This document shows positions 1 to 8,810 of a stretch of DNA of 64,000 bases, piece by piece. The stretch lies in NCBI GenBank assembly GCA_963676865.2, contig CAXXSS010000001.1:1240001-1304000 (forward strand), in the 5' to 3' direction. The translations under genes were made by a program, and so were the position numbers. The notes beneath the pieces were generated by a model that was not told the origin of the DNA, ran no database searches, and saw only the letters and a program-made list of their open reading frames with translations. Source of the DNA: JAAYUD01 sp963676865 (GTDB taxonomy: Bacteria; Bacteroidota; Bacteroidia; Bacteroidales; Bacteroidaceae). The stretch's first letter is position 1; every line of letters starts with the position of its first letter.

Positions 1-143
1 TTCTGACGTTTTATACCAAAGTCGTATAGCCCCGCCAGCATTCTATAGAAGTTCAGAAACGATACTCTCTTTATCCTTTTGCTCCAGACATAGTGCTTTT
101 TGTAAATACTAAAAGAGAAGAAAAACTTTTCGTCCATATGACG

Positions 144-171
144 CTTGCGACTCACGCCCGTGAGTCGCAAG
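144..171 (-). terminator. Perfect 13-bp hairpin downstream of malQ
   Basis: Arms CTTGCGACTCACG and CGTGAGTCGCAAG enclose a 2-nt loop, 27 bp beyond the malQ stop on the minus strand. It is the likely end of the lacI-MFS-pulA-malQ transcript. No clean U-run follows on the minus strand; a short T stretch comes about 15 nt later. Its inner 18 bp (149-166) resemble one unit of the palindrome array at 38.05 kb, and CGTCCATATG next to it (131-140) matches part of the 38.3 kb repeat module, so it may also be a repeat remnant. The rest of 1-197 shows no gene. Confidence 0.6.
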
Positions 172-197
172 ATACATAAGTACATATTATTTTTTAC

Positions 198-2885
198 TTA
201 TTTCTGATTTCTGCCGCTATTGCTTATCATGCTCTTTATTTCTTCATTCAATTCATCACTGTTCATTAACTCTTCAAGAGTCAGATGCATACGATAACGC
301 CAATAATGCCGCGGATCAGCAGGAACATTTATGCGTTCGGCCGAGGCATCGGCAAGACGAACAGATTCATTGATAGACAACCAATCTTGAAACGACAGAA
401 TAGTAAGCATCGAATTGCTATTGAGTTGCAGATCGACTATCAATTTGCAAATCCAAGCGGAAGCATACGGTGGTATGTCATCTTGCCGATGCAATTCGTT
501 TTGAAAATAACGTGCTGTCTTGCCATAATCTTCTTCCCACCACTCGCGAATAGTAGAAGTATCGTGCGAAGAAAAGGTGCAAACCGACAAATAAGGATAC
601 GCTGCAACATGACCGAATTCGGCATTCGGACTTTTGGGCATACGCTGCAACTCCAAGCTCAATATCTGAAGCTGTTTCATAACAGCTTCCACGCAATCGG
701 GCACCATTCCGAGATCTTCTCCGCACACCAACATCCGAGTAGCGCCGATGAGGCAAGGCAATTTCTTCATAGCCTCATGATACCAAAAATCGTTGTGTCT
801 ACGGTAATAATAATCGTTATACAACCGATTGAATACCTCTTTTTCTTCCCACGATAATGCTTCGTAAACGAAATCGAACTGAACGGCAATACGCGGATGA
901 TACATATTGGGATTCTTCCGATCGGGAATGAAAAGCACATCACTGATAAGCGAATGCAACCCCTCACGAAGCCAGTTGCTCTTTTCGTCAGTCTTCCCCG
1001 CAAAAGCTTCTTCTACCTTACGTTGAGTATCATACTGCGGCAACATTTGATAGAGCCCGTCGTGGATGGATTGCAAATAGTTGAGTCTGACCTCTTGGGC
1101 ATGCTCTCCAAATATTTTATCCAGCACATGATCGTTAATGAACGGTTTAGTAAAGAAATCGGGACGGAACCACAAACCGTAACGTTGTATTTCGCCAACA
1201 GACATAGGCAATGCCGGCGAAAATTGTCCCAATAACCCATGAACAGCATCTATAGGAATTTCCCAAATACGGAAAAAGCCCAAAATATGATCTATGCGAT
1301 AGGCATCGAAGTACTGTGCCATTTGTTTGAAACGACGCCTCCACCAAGCATAACCATCTTTAGCCATTTCATCCCAATTGTAAGTAGGGAATCCCCAATT
1401 TTGTCCCTTCACAGAGAAATCGTCGGGTGGAGCCCCTGCCTGACCGTCAAGATTGAAATAATGAGGTTCGGTCCAAGTCTCAACACTATGACGACTAACC
1501 CCGATTGGAATATCACCTTTCAAAATAATGTGATGCGTACGAGCATAAGTGCCAGCCTCGGAAAGCTGAAGATGAAGATTGTATTGAATATAATAACAGA
1601 ATGCTATCTCCTTATATATCGCCCTCTCAGGCGAACAAAGTTGAGCAATCTTCTGCCGATCAAACTTCTGATAATCTCCCCAAAGATGGAAATCGGCCGT
1701 ACCGAACTTATCACGCAAATAAGAAAAGGCAGCATAAGGCATTAGCCACGATTCATTGTCTGCAAAGAATAGTTTATATTTATCAGACTCAAGAACGTTC
1801 TCTCCTTCCTCATCAAACTTCTGCTTGATATATTCGAGCTTGGCACTATTGACTGCTTCGTAATCTATCTGAGACAAAGCGTTCAGTTCCTTTTGTCTCT
1901 TGGCAAAAGCAGCACTTTTCTTCGCGTCTTTGAGTTTGCCTAGGACATTAAGATCCATATACATGGGATGGAGCGCATATATCGAGATACTTTTATAAGG
2001 ATAAGAATCTACCCACGTATGAGTAATGGTGGTGTCGTTGATCGGGAGAATCTGAACAACGCTTTGGTGAGTAAGCGTAGCCCAATCAATCATCTTTTTC
2101 AAATCGCCGAAGTCTCCTACGCCAAAACTCTTCTTGCTACGCAATGAAAAGACAGGAATAGCAACTCCTGCGCCCTTCCAACTAGGGCGAGAGAAATAGA
2201 CCGTTATATCCGAGAATATATACTCCTCGTTTTCATGGACACTCAAGTTACCGATAGAATGGTTTAGTCCCGTCTCCCAATCAATCACCTCTCCCGTTTC
2301 ACGATTGGCAGCATAAAACTTATATTCTAATGGCAGTGTCAAGGCTGACGCGTCCAATCGTACACACCATTCCAACAATCCCGTTCCCTTTTCCAAAGGG
2401 ATACCTTTGGTCGTATCCCAATTGCCCAAGAAATCTTGATTACCCGAAAGGACAAGCATTTGATCACGAGCAAGCTGAGGAGCAGTGACATTGAGACGTA
2501 TCGTTCTGGAGTGAGTTTTCTTTTTCAACGCCCTTTTATTGGATTTCTCTTCACATCTGATACAATCGGTAAAAGCCGAACTATAATAAAAAGACATTTC
2601 GGGTTTGTCACGCCAAGCATCAACAACATGAATTACTTTCCCGTTTCCATCATTACAAATACTGCGCATGTTGAAATCCCATTCGGAACGTGAGAAGTTG
2701 CCGTCGGCGTAGATACAATATTGATAATGAATATCGTCAGAAATAGAAAGACTCCCGCTCCACACTGTACCGTCGGTAGTAACAAGAGGATAAACAGTTT
2801 CGACCCCATTGGCTTGAATCAGTTTTATTCTAACCTCTTCGCCCCAAGCAGTAGAATAATTAATTTGAAAATAAACTTTCATCAT
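198..2885 (-). CDS. malQ: 4-alpha-glucanotransferase, DPE2 type with two CBM20 domains
   Basis: Cytoplasmic GH77 amylomaltase that transfers maltosyl or glucosyl units between malto-oligosaccharides. Two starch-binding CBM20-like domains come first (about residues 1-105 and 127-235), followed by the GH77 barrel from about 238. The nucleophile lies in YRIDHILGFFRIW (D532), the acid/base in CGEDLGMVPD (E723), and the third acidic residue in SSHDTSTIREWW (D775). At 895 aa with tandem CBM20 it is the DPE2 form rather than the ~500-aa classical MalQ. No signal peptide is seen. It is the last gene of a four-gene minus-strand operon, 11 bp after pulA. The family assignment is secure; the in vivo substrate (maltose or longer glucans) is inferred from the operon. 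Confidence 0.95.
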   Translation of the reverse strand: MMKVYFQINYSTAWGEEVRIKLIQANGVETVYPLVTTDGTVWSGSLSISDDIHYQYCIYADGNFSRSEWDFNMRSICNDGNGKVIHVVDAWRDKPEMSFYYSSAFTDCIRCEEKSNKRALKKKTHSRTIRLNVTAPQLARDQMLVLSGNQDFLGNWDTTKGIPLEKGTGLLEWCVRLDASALTLPLEYKFYAANRETGEVIDWETGLNHSIGNLSVHENEEYIFSDITVYFSRPSWKGAGVAIPVFSLRSKKSFGVGDFGDLKKMIDWATLTHQSVVQILPINDTTITHTWVDSYPYKSISIYALHPMYMDLNVLGKLKDAKKSAAFAKRQKELNALSQIDYEAVNSAKLEYIKQKFDEEGENVLESDKYKLFFADNESWLMPYAAFSYLRDKFGTADFHLWGDYQKFDRQKIAQLCSPERAIYKEIAFCYYIQYNLHLQLSEAGTYARTHHIILKGDIPIGVSRHSVETWTEPHYFNLDGQAGAPPDDFSVKGQNWGFPTYNWDEMAKDGYAWWRRRFKQMAQYFDAYRIDHILGFFRIWEIPIDAVHGLLGQFSPALPMSVGEIQRYGLWFRPDFFTKPFINDHVLDKIFGEHAQEVRLNYLQSIHDGLYQMLPQYDTQRKVEEAFAGKTDEKSNWLREGLHSLISDVLFIPDRKNPNMYHPRIAVQFDFVYEALSWEEKEVFNRLYNDYYYRRHNDFWYHEAMKKLPCLIGATRMLVCGEDLGMVPDCVEAVMKQLQILSLELQRMPKSPNAEFGHVAAYPYLSVCTFSSHDTSTIREWWEEDYGKTARYFQNELHRQDDIPPYASAWICKLIVDLQLNSNSMLTILSFQDWLSINESVRLADASAERINVPADPRHYWRYRMHLTLEELMNSDELNEEIKSMISNSGRNQK

Positions 2886-2896
2886 TTATGTATTTT

Positions 2897-4894
2897 TTAT
2901 TTAGACAATATAAGGGCAGATTGTTTCGGCACAGTTATCTCTCCACCATTTATTGTACCCAATCCGCTTAGTTTTATTTCACCATCTCGACACAGCACTT
3001 TATATTTCCCGCCATCTATTGTTTGTTTGACCTCTTCTCTATTCGAGTTAAACACTACAACAATCTGTTCTGCCTGATCACCTCCAGCATGATTATTCAA
3101 AACGTAAGCGATAACATTATCTCTCGTCGTAGGCAGGAACTTCAACTTCTCTCGAATAACATCGGCATTGCCTATCCGAAAAGCCGGATGATCTTTACGC
3201 AAAGCAATAAGCCCTTTATAATAGTCAAACAGATCTTTATATTTGCTTTTTAGCGACCAATCAATGGCATTGATACTGTCTGGACTATCAAAACTATTGT
3301 GTACTCCCTTTTTGTTTCGAAACACTTCTTCTCCATTAAACATAAAAGGCACTCCTTGCGATGTAAAGACAATTGTTTGAGCCAGCTTATCAAGTCGAAG
3401 AAGTTCAGCTTCTGTAGCATTGGGGATAGAAGCTTTCAATCGATCGGCCAAGCACATATCGTCGTGACATGATACATAACTAATAGCCTGGGTGGGCTGC
3501 AAAGCCCAAGGTTTAGTACTGTAATTTACTTTATTGTATAGTATCTGAGGATGACTAATAGCACCTACGATACCGAACTTGACGCTCATTTCATTACCCG
3601 ATACAGCCCCAAGGAAAGCCGCTTTGCTATTATCACTAAAAGGACCACGAAGAGCATCTCGCATTTCGTCGCCAAAAGCGGCGATACGAGGCATATCAAT
3701 AATATTGGCTTTCATAGCCAACTTGTCTGACGGATAAGCAGGCGCACCGGCTGCCCAACCTTCACCATAAACAAAGATGGAGGGATCGTAAGCATCCAAC
3801 GCTTTTCTTATTCCATTCATGGTCTCGATATCATGTACACCCATCAAATCAAAACGGAAACCATCTATATGATATTCTTTCGCCCAATACAACACCGATT
3901 GAATCATATAACGACGCATCATCGGTCGTTCCGAAGCTGTTTCATTACCGCATCCCGAAGCATTGGAAAGGGCTCCCTTATCATCAGTCCGATAAAAATA
4001 GCCGGGTACGGTAAGCTGGAAATTACTTCCATCCATTTTCGATGTATGATTGTAAACGACATCAAGAACAACGCGAATGCCCGCATGGTGCAAAGCCATC
4101 ACCATCTTTTTGAATTCTATCATACGGATCTTAGGATCGTAAGGGTTGGTGGAATAAGTGCCGTCCGGAACATTGTAGTTCTGAGGATCGTACCCCCAGT
4201 TGTATCGATTACTATCTCTCTCATCGATAGAGGCAAAGTCGAAAGAAGGCAACAAGTGAACATGAGTAATACCCAGATCCTTTAAGTGATCAATACCAGT
4301 AGACAATCCGTCAGAAGTATGAGTTTTTTCTTCAGTCAATGCCAAGAACTTCCCACGATGCTTGATTCCCGAACTTTTGCTTGCCGAGAAATCTCGATAA
4401 TGCATCTCATATATTGTGATATTCGAGAAGCTCTTCAACGGCGGACGACGATCCTTTTCCCAATTGGTCGGATTGGTGGTACTAAGATTCAGAATGGCGG
4501 CCCGCTCACCATTAATACCTACAGCCTTGGCCCACAAACCGGGAGTATCAGCAAGCCAATGGCCGTTCACTTGTATCTGAAAAGTATAAAACTTACCATT
4601 CAAATCTTTATTGACAGTAGTCTTCCACAAACCTTCCTCTTTGCTGTATTGCATAAGAAAGGTTCGCCAAATATTATTACCGGTTCCAGAAACATAAATA
4701 TTAAGTTTCACATGAGTAGCCGTAGGTGCCCACAAAGAAAATGACGTTTTACGGACGGTGTAACGGCACTCTTCCCATTGCCCCGTTGGCATAGGATAGC
4801 TACTATATTGCCCTACTCCGATAGCGTAAGCCGAACAACTAAATATAGCCAATAATAATATTGTTTGAAATCTACTAGCTAGCTTCATCATCAT
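2897..4894 (-). CDS. pulA: Secreted pullulanase (GH13, type I)
   Basis: Debranching enzyme that cuts alpha-1,6 links in pullulan and branched maltodextrins. An N-terminal beta-sandwich resembling CBM48 is followed by the GH13 barrel. Numbering from the longest frame, the type-I pullulanase signature YNWGYDP is near 250, region I is DVVYNH (297-302), the nucleophile is in GFRFDLMG (D368), the acid/base in VYGEGW (E397), and region IV is SCHDDM (H496/D497). The longest frame starts at 4951 inside the MFS gene. ATG at 4894 is preferred because it puts the signal peptide MMKLASRFQTILLLAIFS at the N-terminus; two more ATGs follow directly. Cleavage after AYA is likely, giving a periplasmic or envelope enzyme; a lipoprotein form at the SC cysteine is less likely. 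Confidence 0.92.
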   Translation of the reverse strand: MMMKLASRFQTILLLAIFSCSAYAIGVGQYSSYPMPTGQWEECRYTVRKTSFSLWAPTATHVKLNIYVSGTGNNIWRTFLMQYSKEEGLWKTTVNKDLNGKFYTFQIQVNGHWLADTPGLWAKAVGINGERAAILNLSTTNPTNWEKDRRPPLKSFSNITIYEMHYRDFSASKSSGIKHRGKFLALTEEKTHTSDGLSTGIDHLKDLGITHVHLLPSFDFASIDERDSNRYNWGYDPQNYNVPDGTYSTNPYDPKIRMIEFKKMVMALHHAGIRVVLDVVYNHTSKMDGSNFQLTVPGYFYRTDDKGALSNASGCGNETASERPMMRRYMIQSVLYWAKEYHIDGFRFDLMGVHDIETMNGIRKALDAYDPSIFVYGEGWAAGAPAYPSDKLAMKANIIDMPRIAAFGDEMRDALRGPFSDNSKAAFLGAVSGNEMSVKFGIVGAISHPQILYNKVNYSTKPWALQPTQAISYVSCHDDMCLADRLKASIPNATEAELLRLDKLAQTIVFTSQGVPFMFNGEEVFRNKKGVHNSFDSPDSINAIDWSLKSKYKDLFDYYKGLIALRKDHPAFRIGNADVIREKLKFLPTTRDNVIAYVLNNHAGGDQAEQIVVVFNSNREEVKQTIDGGKYKVLCRDGEIKLSGLGTINGGEITVPKQSALILSK

Positions 4895-4925
4895 TTTGTT
4901 TTTGAATAAAATCCTCTGCACTGAC

Positions 4926-6305
4926 TCAATCTGCTGATTGAACTTCACCATATTGTTCTTTTATCATCCACACAAAGCATGCTCCGACAAACAACATCAG
5001 ACCCGCAATAAGCATCATCAGCCATTCGGAAGGAAGTGCTCCTACAGGAGAAATAAGCGAAAGAATAACTCCTCCCAAAGAAGCAGCGATGATTTGAGGC
5101 ACACATATTGTTCCGTTGAACAGTCCTAAATAAGTACCCATGTGAGAACCGCTGAGTGCATTTGTCAATAGAGTGAAAGGCAGCGCCAATGTTGCAGCCC
5201 AGGCACAGCCGATAAGAGCAAAAGAGATAAAGAGCATATAGAGCTCTGTCGAGAAGGACATAAGAATAAAGCCTACAGTTCCCATCAACAGGCTGAATGA
5301 ATAAATGAGTCGACGATTCTTGAACAGTGGGATGATCATTGCCCATATTACTGCCCCTACAGCTTGAACCGCATAAGCAATGCCCACCCAATTGGCAGCA
5401 TTCTGATATTGTACGGACTGTGTATTGAGCACCACTTTATGAACCCCGCCTACGACGGTATCTAAAACCGGAGTTCCAAAGAAATGATAAGCTACAGTAC
5501 CATTAGTATAGGTCCACATATACATATAGGCTCCCCAACAAAAGAACTGCACAAGTCCGACAGTCCAAAACACTTTCGGTGCCTTGACAAGCAACCTGAA
5601 CATATTTACTTTTTCCTTTTCCTTCTCTTCGGTCAGTCCATGATACTCCGCATATTCCTTAGGCGGCATCTCTTTTACTTTCAGTGTCGTAAAGATGACA
5701 CAAAGAATCAAGATGGCGGCACCAATATAAAAAGCATATATCACCGAATTGGGAACCACCCCTTTCGGAGCAGTATTGCTAATACCAAACACAGCCAATA
5801 CAAAAGGGAATAGATAACCTACTAGGCTACCGGCGTTGCAAAGAAAACTTTGTATCGAATAGGCCAGACCTTTTTGCTTCTCATTAACCATGTCTCCCAC
5901 CAACATTTTAAAAGGCTGCATTGCCATATTAATGGAAGTATCTAACAGCATCAAGAAAATAAGTCCGAAAATCATCGCGGCGCCGGCTCCTATTCCGAAG
6001 CTTCCGGCATTGGGCAACATACACATAATAAACACAGCCACAGTTGCTCCGATAAACAGATAAGGTATGCGCCGACCGAAACGAGTCCATGTCTTATCAC
6101 TAAAATAGCCTACAATAGGTTGGACTATAATCCCCATCAAGGGGGGAAGAATCCAGAAATAACTCAGATTGTGAGGATCGGCACCCAATGTGGAGAAGAT
6201 TCTACTAATATTGGCACTCTGCAAAGCATATGCTATTTGCACACCAAAGAAACCGAAACTAATATTCCATAGTTTCCAAAAGCTTAAATCGGGTTTTGTT
6301 TTCAT
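4926..6305 (-). CDS. MFS sugar permease, GPH/SLC45-like
   Basis: Inner-membrane transporter of 459 aa with about 12 hydrophobic segments. The loop motif RFGRRIPYLF after the second segment is typical of the sucrose/maltose GPH-SLC45 branch of the major facilitator superfamily. It lies between the LacI regulator (12 bp upstream) and pulA and most likely imports maltose or malto-oligosaccharides by cation symport. That substrate is inferred from the neighbours; the sequence itself supports only a disaccharide-type MFS permease. The gene is intact. Confidence 0.88.
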   Translation of the reverse strand: MKTKPDLSFWKLWNISFGFFGVQIAYALQSANISRIFSTLGADPHNLSYFWILPPLMGIIVQPIVGYFSDKTWTRFGRRIPYLFIGATVAVFIMCMLPNAGSFGIGAGAAMIFGLIFLMLLDTSINMAMQPFKMLVGDMVNEKQKGLAYSIQSFLCNAGSLVGYLFPFVLAVFGISNTAPKGVVPNSVIYAFYIGAAILILCVIFTTLKVKEMPPKEYAEYHGLTEEKEKEKVNMFRLLVKAPKVFWTVGLVQFFCWGAYMYMWTYTNGTVAYHFFGTPVLDTVVGGVHKVVLNTQSVQYQNAANWVGIAYAVQAVGAVIWAMIIPLFKNRRLIYSFSLLMGTVGFILMSFSTELYMLFISFALIGCAWAATLALPFTLLTNALSGSHMGTYLGLFNGTICVPQIIAASLGGVILSLISPVGALPSEWLMMLIAGLMLFVGACFVWMIKEQYGEVQSAD

Positions 6306-6317
6306 GGTATCTTTACT

Positions 6318-7331
6318 TTATATTTTCCTTGTTGTTCCTCTTACCACCAGATTCGTGCGGACTATTCTATTCTTTCGCGGCATATCGGAATTTCCTTCCA
6401 GTTTATCCAGCAATATTTTAATCGCACACTCCCCTACTTCCACACCTTTCTGCTCTACAGTAGTGAGCTTAGGATCTGTCGACATGGCCACTGCCCCATT
6501 CGAAAAGCCACAGATAGAAACCTCATCAGGAACTTTTAAATGTAAGTCTTTACAGGCAGTCAATATTCCCGCTGCAGTTTCATCATTGACAGCAAAAAAA
6601 GCGTCAGGTCTGTTTTTAGATTTAAGAATATCGGGAGTGATAATCATCGCCTCTTCTCGAGAGTCACATATCTTCATCATATCATTCTCTACAGACATAC
6701 CATACTTTCTCATCGCATCCAGATAGCCATTGCGACGATTCTTGGAGATTTCAAGATGAAGAGGAGAATTATAAAAGAAAATACGTTTGCAACCGGTTTT
6801 TATCAGATACTCAACCGCAGCAAAGGCTCCCATATAGTCGTCGACGACAACTCGCTCTGTCTGTATCTCGGTGCAGATACGATCAAAGAAGATTATTGGG
6901 ATATCGTTATCTATCAATCGCTGATAATGTTCGAAAAGCTGAGTTTCTTTAGCCAATGAAGCAATTACTCCGCAAACCCGATTCTCCATGAATCTATTTA
7001 CAGCATTTACTTCACGCTCGTACTTGTCGTCGCTTCGGGCTATCATGAGATTATACCCCCTTTGCCACGCCACATCTTCAATACCGCTCAGCACACTCGA
7101 AAAAAAGAAATGAACAAATTCGGGTAATATAACACCGATAATCTTGGATTGACGTGTGCGCAAATTGGCCGCCGCAGTATTAGGTTGATAATGGTGTGCA
7201 ACGGCATAATCTCTAATCTGCCTCCGCATATCCACACTGATATTGGGACTGTCTTTCAACGCCCGTGAGACGGTAGAGACAGAAATGCCCAATGTCTGGG
7301 CAATATCTTTTATTGTAAGGGGGCCTTTCAT
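6318..7331 (-). CDS. LacI-family transcriptional regulator of the maltodextrin operon
   Basis: DNA-binding repressor or activator of 337 aa. The N-terminal helix-turn-helix and hinge helix read TIKDIAQTLGISVSTVSRAL (residues 5-24), followed by a type I periplasmic-binding-protein-like sensor domain. It is the first gene of the lacI-MFS-pulA-malQ operon, so it probably controls its own operon. A perfect palindrome of the LacI operator type lies about 100 bp upstream of its start. The effector is presumably a malto-oligosaccharide, which is an inference. The ATG at 7331 puts the HTH at the usual place. Confidence 0.92.
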   Translation of the reverse strand: MKGPLTIKDIAQTLGISVSTVSRALKDSPNISVDMRRQIRDYAVAHHYQPNTAAANLRTRQSKIIGVILPEFVHFFFSSVLSGIEDVAWQRGYNLMIARSDDKYEREVNAVNRFMENRVCGVIASLAKETQLFEHYQRLIDNDIPIIFFDRICTEIQTERVVVDDYMGAFAAVEYLIKTGCKRIFFYNSPLHLEISKNRRNGYLDAMRKYGMSVENDMMKICDSREEAMIITPDILKSKNRPDAFFAVNDETAAGILTACKDLHLKVPDEVSICGFSNGAVAMSTDPKLTTVEQKGVEVGECAIKILLDKLEGNSDMPRKNRIVRTNLVVRGTTRKI

Positions 7332-7371
7332 GACACGTGATCTTCCTTTATAAGGTTAATATACTCTATTA

Positions 7372-7402
7372 CAAATATAAAGGGTTTGACGCATCAAAAG
7401 TA
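7372..7402 (-). promoter_or_regulatory. Candidate promoter boxes of the lacI-malQ operon
   Basis: Two perfect Bacteroides -7 boxes face lacI on the minus strand: TACTTTTG (7395-7402) and TATATTTG (7372-7379). Neither has a convincing -33 TTTG at the usual 19-21 bp, so which one is used is open. Confidence 0.5.
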
Positions 7403-7433
7403 CGAAAATAAATCTTATTTGATTAAAAAACAA

Positions 7434-7447
7434 TGCAAACGTTTGCA
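7434..7447. promoter_or_regulatory. LacI-type operator palindrome
   Basis: TGCAAACGTTTGCA is a perfect 14-bp palindrome with the central CG that LacI/GalR proteins wedge open. It lies in the 132-bp gap between the glycosyltransferase stop and lacI, just upstream of where the -33 region of the outer candidate promoter would be. It is the natural target of the adjacent LacI protein. Confidence 0.75.
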
Positions 7448-7463
7448 AAAGCCCTGATTAACT

Positions 7464-8597
7464 TCAAGCACATCCAGGTATCATATCAATATTCTTTCCT
7501 GTGACGTTTCTCTTATGATCAGTTCCAGCTCTTTCGATTTCTCTGATAATACGAATCTCACTACTCGAAGCCCAACATATAAAATCATTATGAGAGAAAT
7601 GAGAGAAAGTAAAACGCATAAGGCGGTCAATGTCAAAGTTAGGACATATGACACCTGCTCCAGCCCTAACAGCATCAAAAGCATTACAATCTTGTTCGAT
7701 GTGAGCGGGTACCATCATAACAGGTTTACCCAAATAAAGAGCCTCACAGATAGATTCGAACCCTGCTGTTGTAGCATAAGCTTTGCATCCCGCCAAACCT
7801 TGTAGAAATTTAGCATCATCCAACTGATAAAACGACAACGTATCGTCAATACGTGTTTTCTCGTCTGCATCTTTCTTGTCCCAAAAGAAGCGGAGCGATA
7901 CTTCCGGATGACGTTGATGATATTCTTGTACTTCGGTTGCAAACCCGCTATTGAGTAAGTAACCATGAATATACTCACCTTTTCGAGGGCGAAGCAAAGC
8001 TATTTCTTTACGAAGCAAAGGAGGAACCGTAACCAATCGACGGTCTTCTATTGCCGACATACTATAAAAAGAGAGAGCCAAACGACGTTTGGTTCGAACA
8101 CTAGTCAACCAAGTAAAGAAGCGCAGAATATTGAGTTGCAAATGGCTCTTCTGAGGCGGAAAACGAAAATCAGGATGCAAGAACAGATACTGATGCCCTA
8201 TACAGATATATGGACTCGATGGCCACATGAACAAATAAGTCAGTCCGGTAAGTACTTCGTAGAAGTTGATAACCATATCCGGTTGAGTCCGACTGATACT
8301 TCGACGGATAAAGAGCATACTTTTGATGTATAATGGAAGTTTTATCAGATTGCAAAGTACACTCCAGAGCAAATTAAAGCGCTTGTTATCGGCGGATGGA
8401 CGAAAATTAGGACTTGCAAAAAGCTCGATCGGCGCTTGTAGATGTTCCGAAAAGAATTTCGGCAATGTACGCGTAGAACTTTTGCCTACCAATGCACCGA
8501 CAACTTCATGTCCGTTACGTTTCAACATTTCTTCCAAAGCCAAAGCTTGTGTGAGATGTCCTCGACCTTCTCCTTGAATAATAAACAGAAATTTCAT
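7464..8597 (-). CDS. Glycosyltransferase, GT-B fold (MurG/UGT-like)
   Basis: Protein of 377 aa. The start KFLFIIQGEGRGHLTQALAL is the Gly-rich N-terminal loop of GT-B glycosyltransferases. The C-terminal half contains TTAGFESICEALYLGKPVM, the nucleotide-sugar-binding signature shared by GT1/GT28-like enzymes. It probably transfers a sugar from a nucleotide donor at the inner face of the membrane; acceptor and product are unknown. It stands alone, separated from lacI by an operator-containing gap and divergent from the GH20 gene. The start is supported by a TATATTTG box 27 bp upstream. Confidence 0.8.
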   Translation of the reverse strand: MKFLFIIQGEGRGHLTQALALEEMLKRNGHEVVGALVGKSSTRTLPKFFSEHLQAPIELFASPNFRPSADNKRFNLLWSVLCNLIKLPLYIKSMLFIRRSISRTQPDMVINFYEVLTGLTYLFMWPSSPYICIGHQYLFLHPDFRFPPQKSHLQLNILRFFTWLTSVRTKRRLALSFYSMSAIEDRRLVTVPPLLRKEIALLRPRKGEYIHGYLLNSGFATEVQEYHQRHPEVSLRFFWDKKDADEKTRIDDTLSFYQLDDAKFLQGLAGCKAYATTAGFESICEALYLGKPVMMVPAHIEQDCNAFDAVRAGAGVICPNFDIDRLMRFTFSHFSHNDFICWASSSEIRIIREIERAGTDHKRNVTGKNIDMIPGCA

Positions 8598-8623
8598 AAT
8601 TGATATATTTTTGTTTTGTACGA

Positions 8624-8631
8624 CAAATATA
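8624..8631 (-). promoter_or_regulatory. -7 promoter box for the glycosyltransferase
   Basis: TATATTTG on the minus strand matches the Bacteroides TAnnTTTG consensus and lies 27 bp before the ATG. The -33 element is not clear. Confidence 0.6.
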
Positions 8632-8758
8632 CCCTCCGCATATTACATAAATATTACCAACACGTTACTATTCGATTAAATTAAACAGAGAAAAAGAAAA
8701 AAATAATAAAAACTCATATTGAACAACATTTTGCGTAAAAGCAGCACCAGTTATCAAG

Positions 8759-8766
8759 TATCTTTG
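8759..8766 (+). promoter_or_regulatory. -7 promoter box for the GH20 gene
   Basis: TATCTTTG is a perfect TAnnTTTG match 44 bp before the GH20 ATG. A second match, TATATTTG, follows at 8768-8775. A TTTTG at 8729-8733 is slightly too far upstream for an ideal -33 box. Confidence 0.55.
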
Positions 8767-8810
8767 TTATATTTGCATTAATTAATAACATATTTATATA
8801 GATCTTTATT

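Noticed and set aside
285..857. 190-codon plus-strand frame within malQ
   Set aside because: It is antisense to the C-terminal part of the GH77 domain, whose coding signal is clear; it is a shadow frame.
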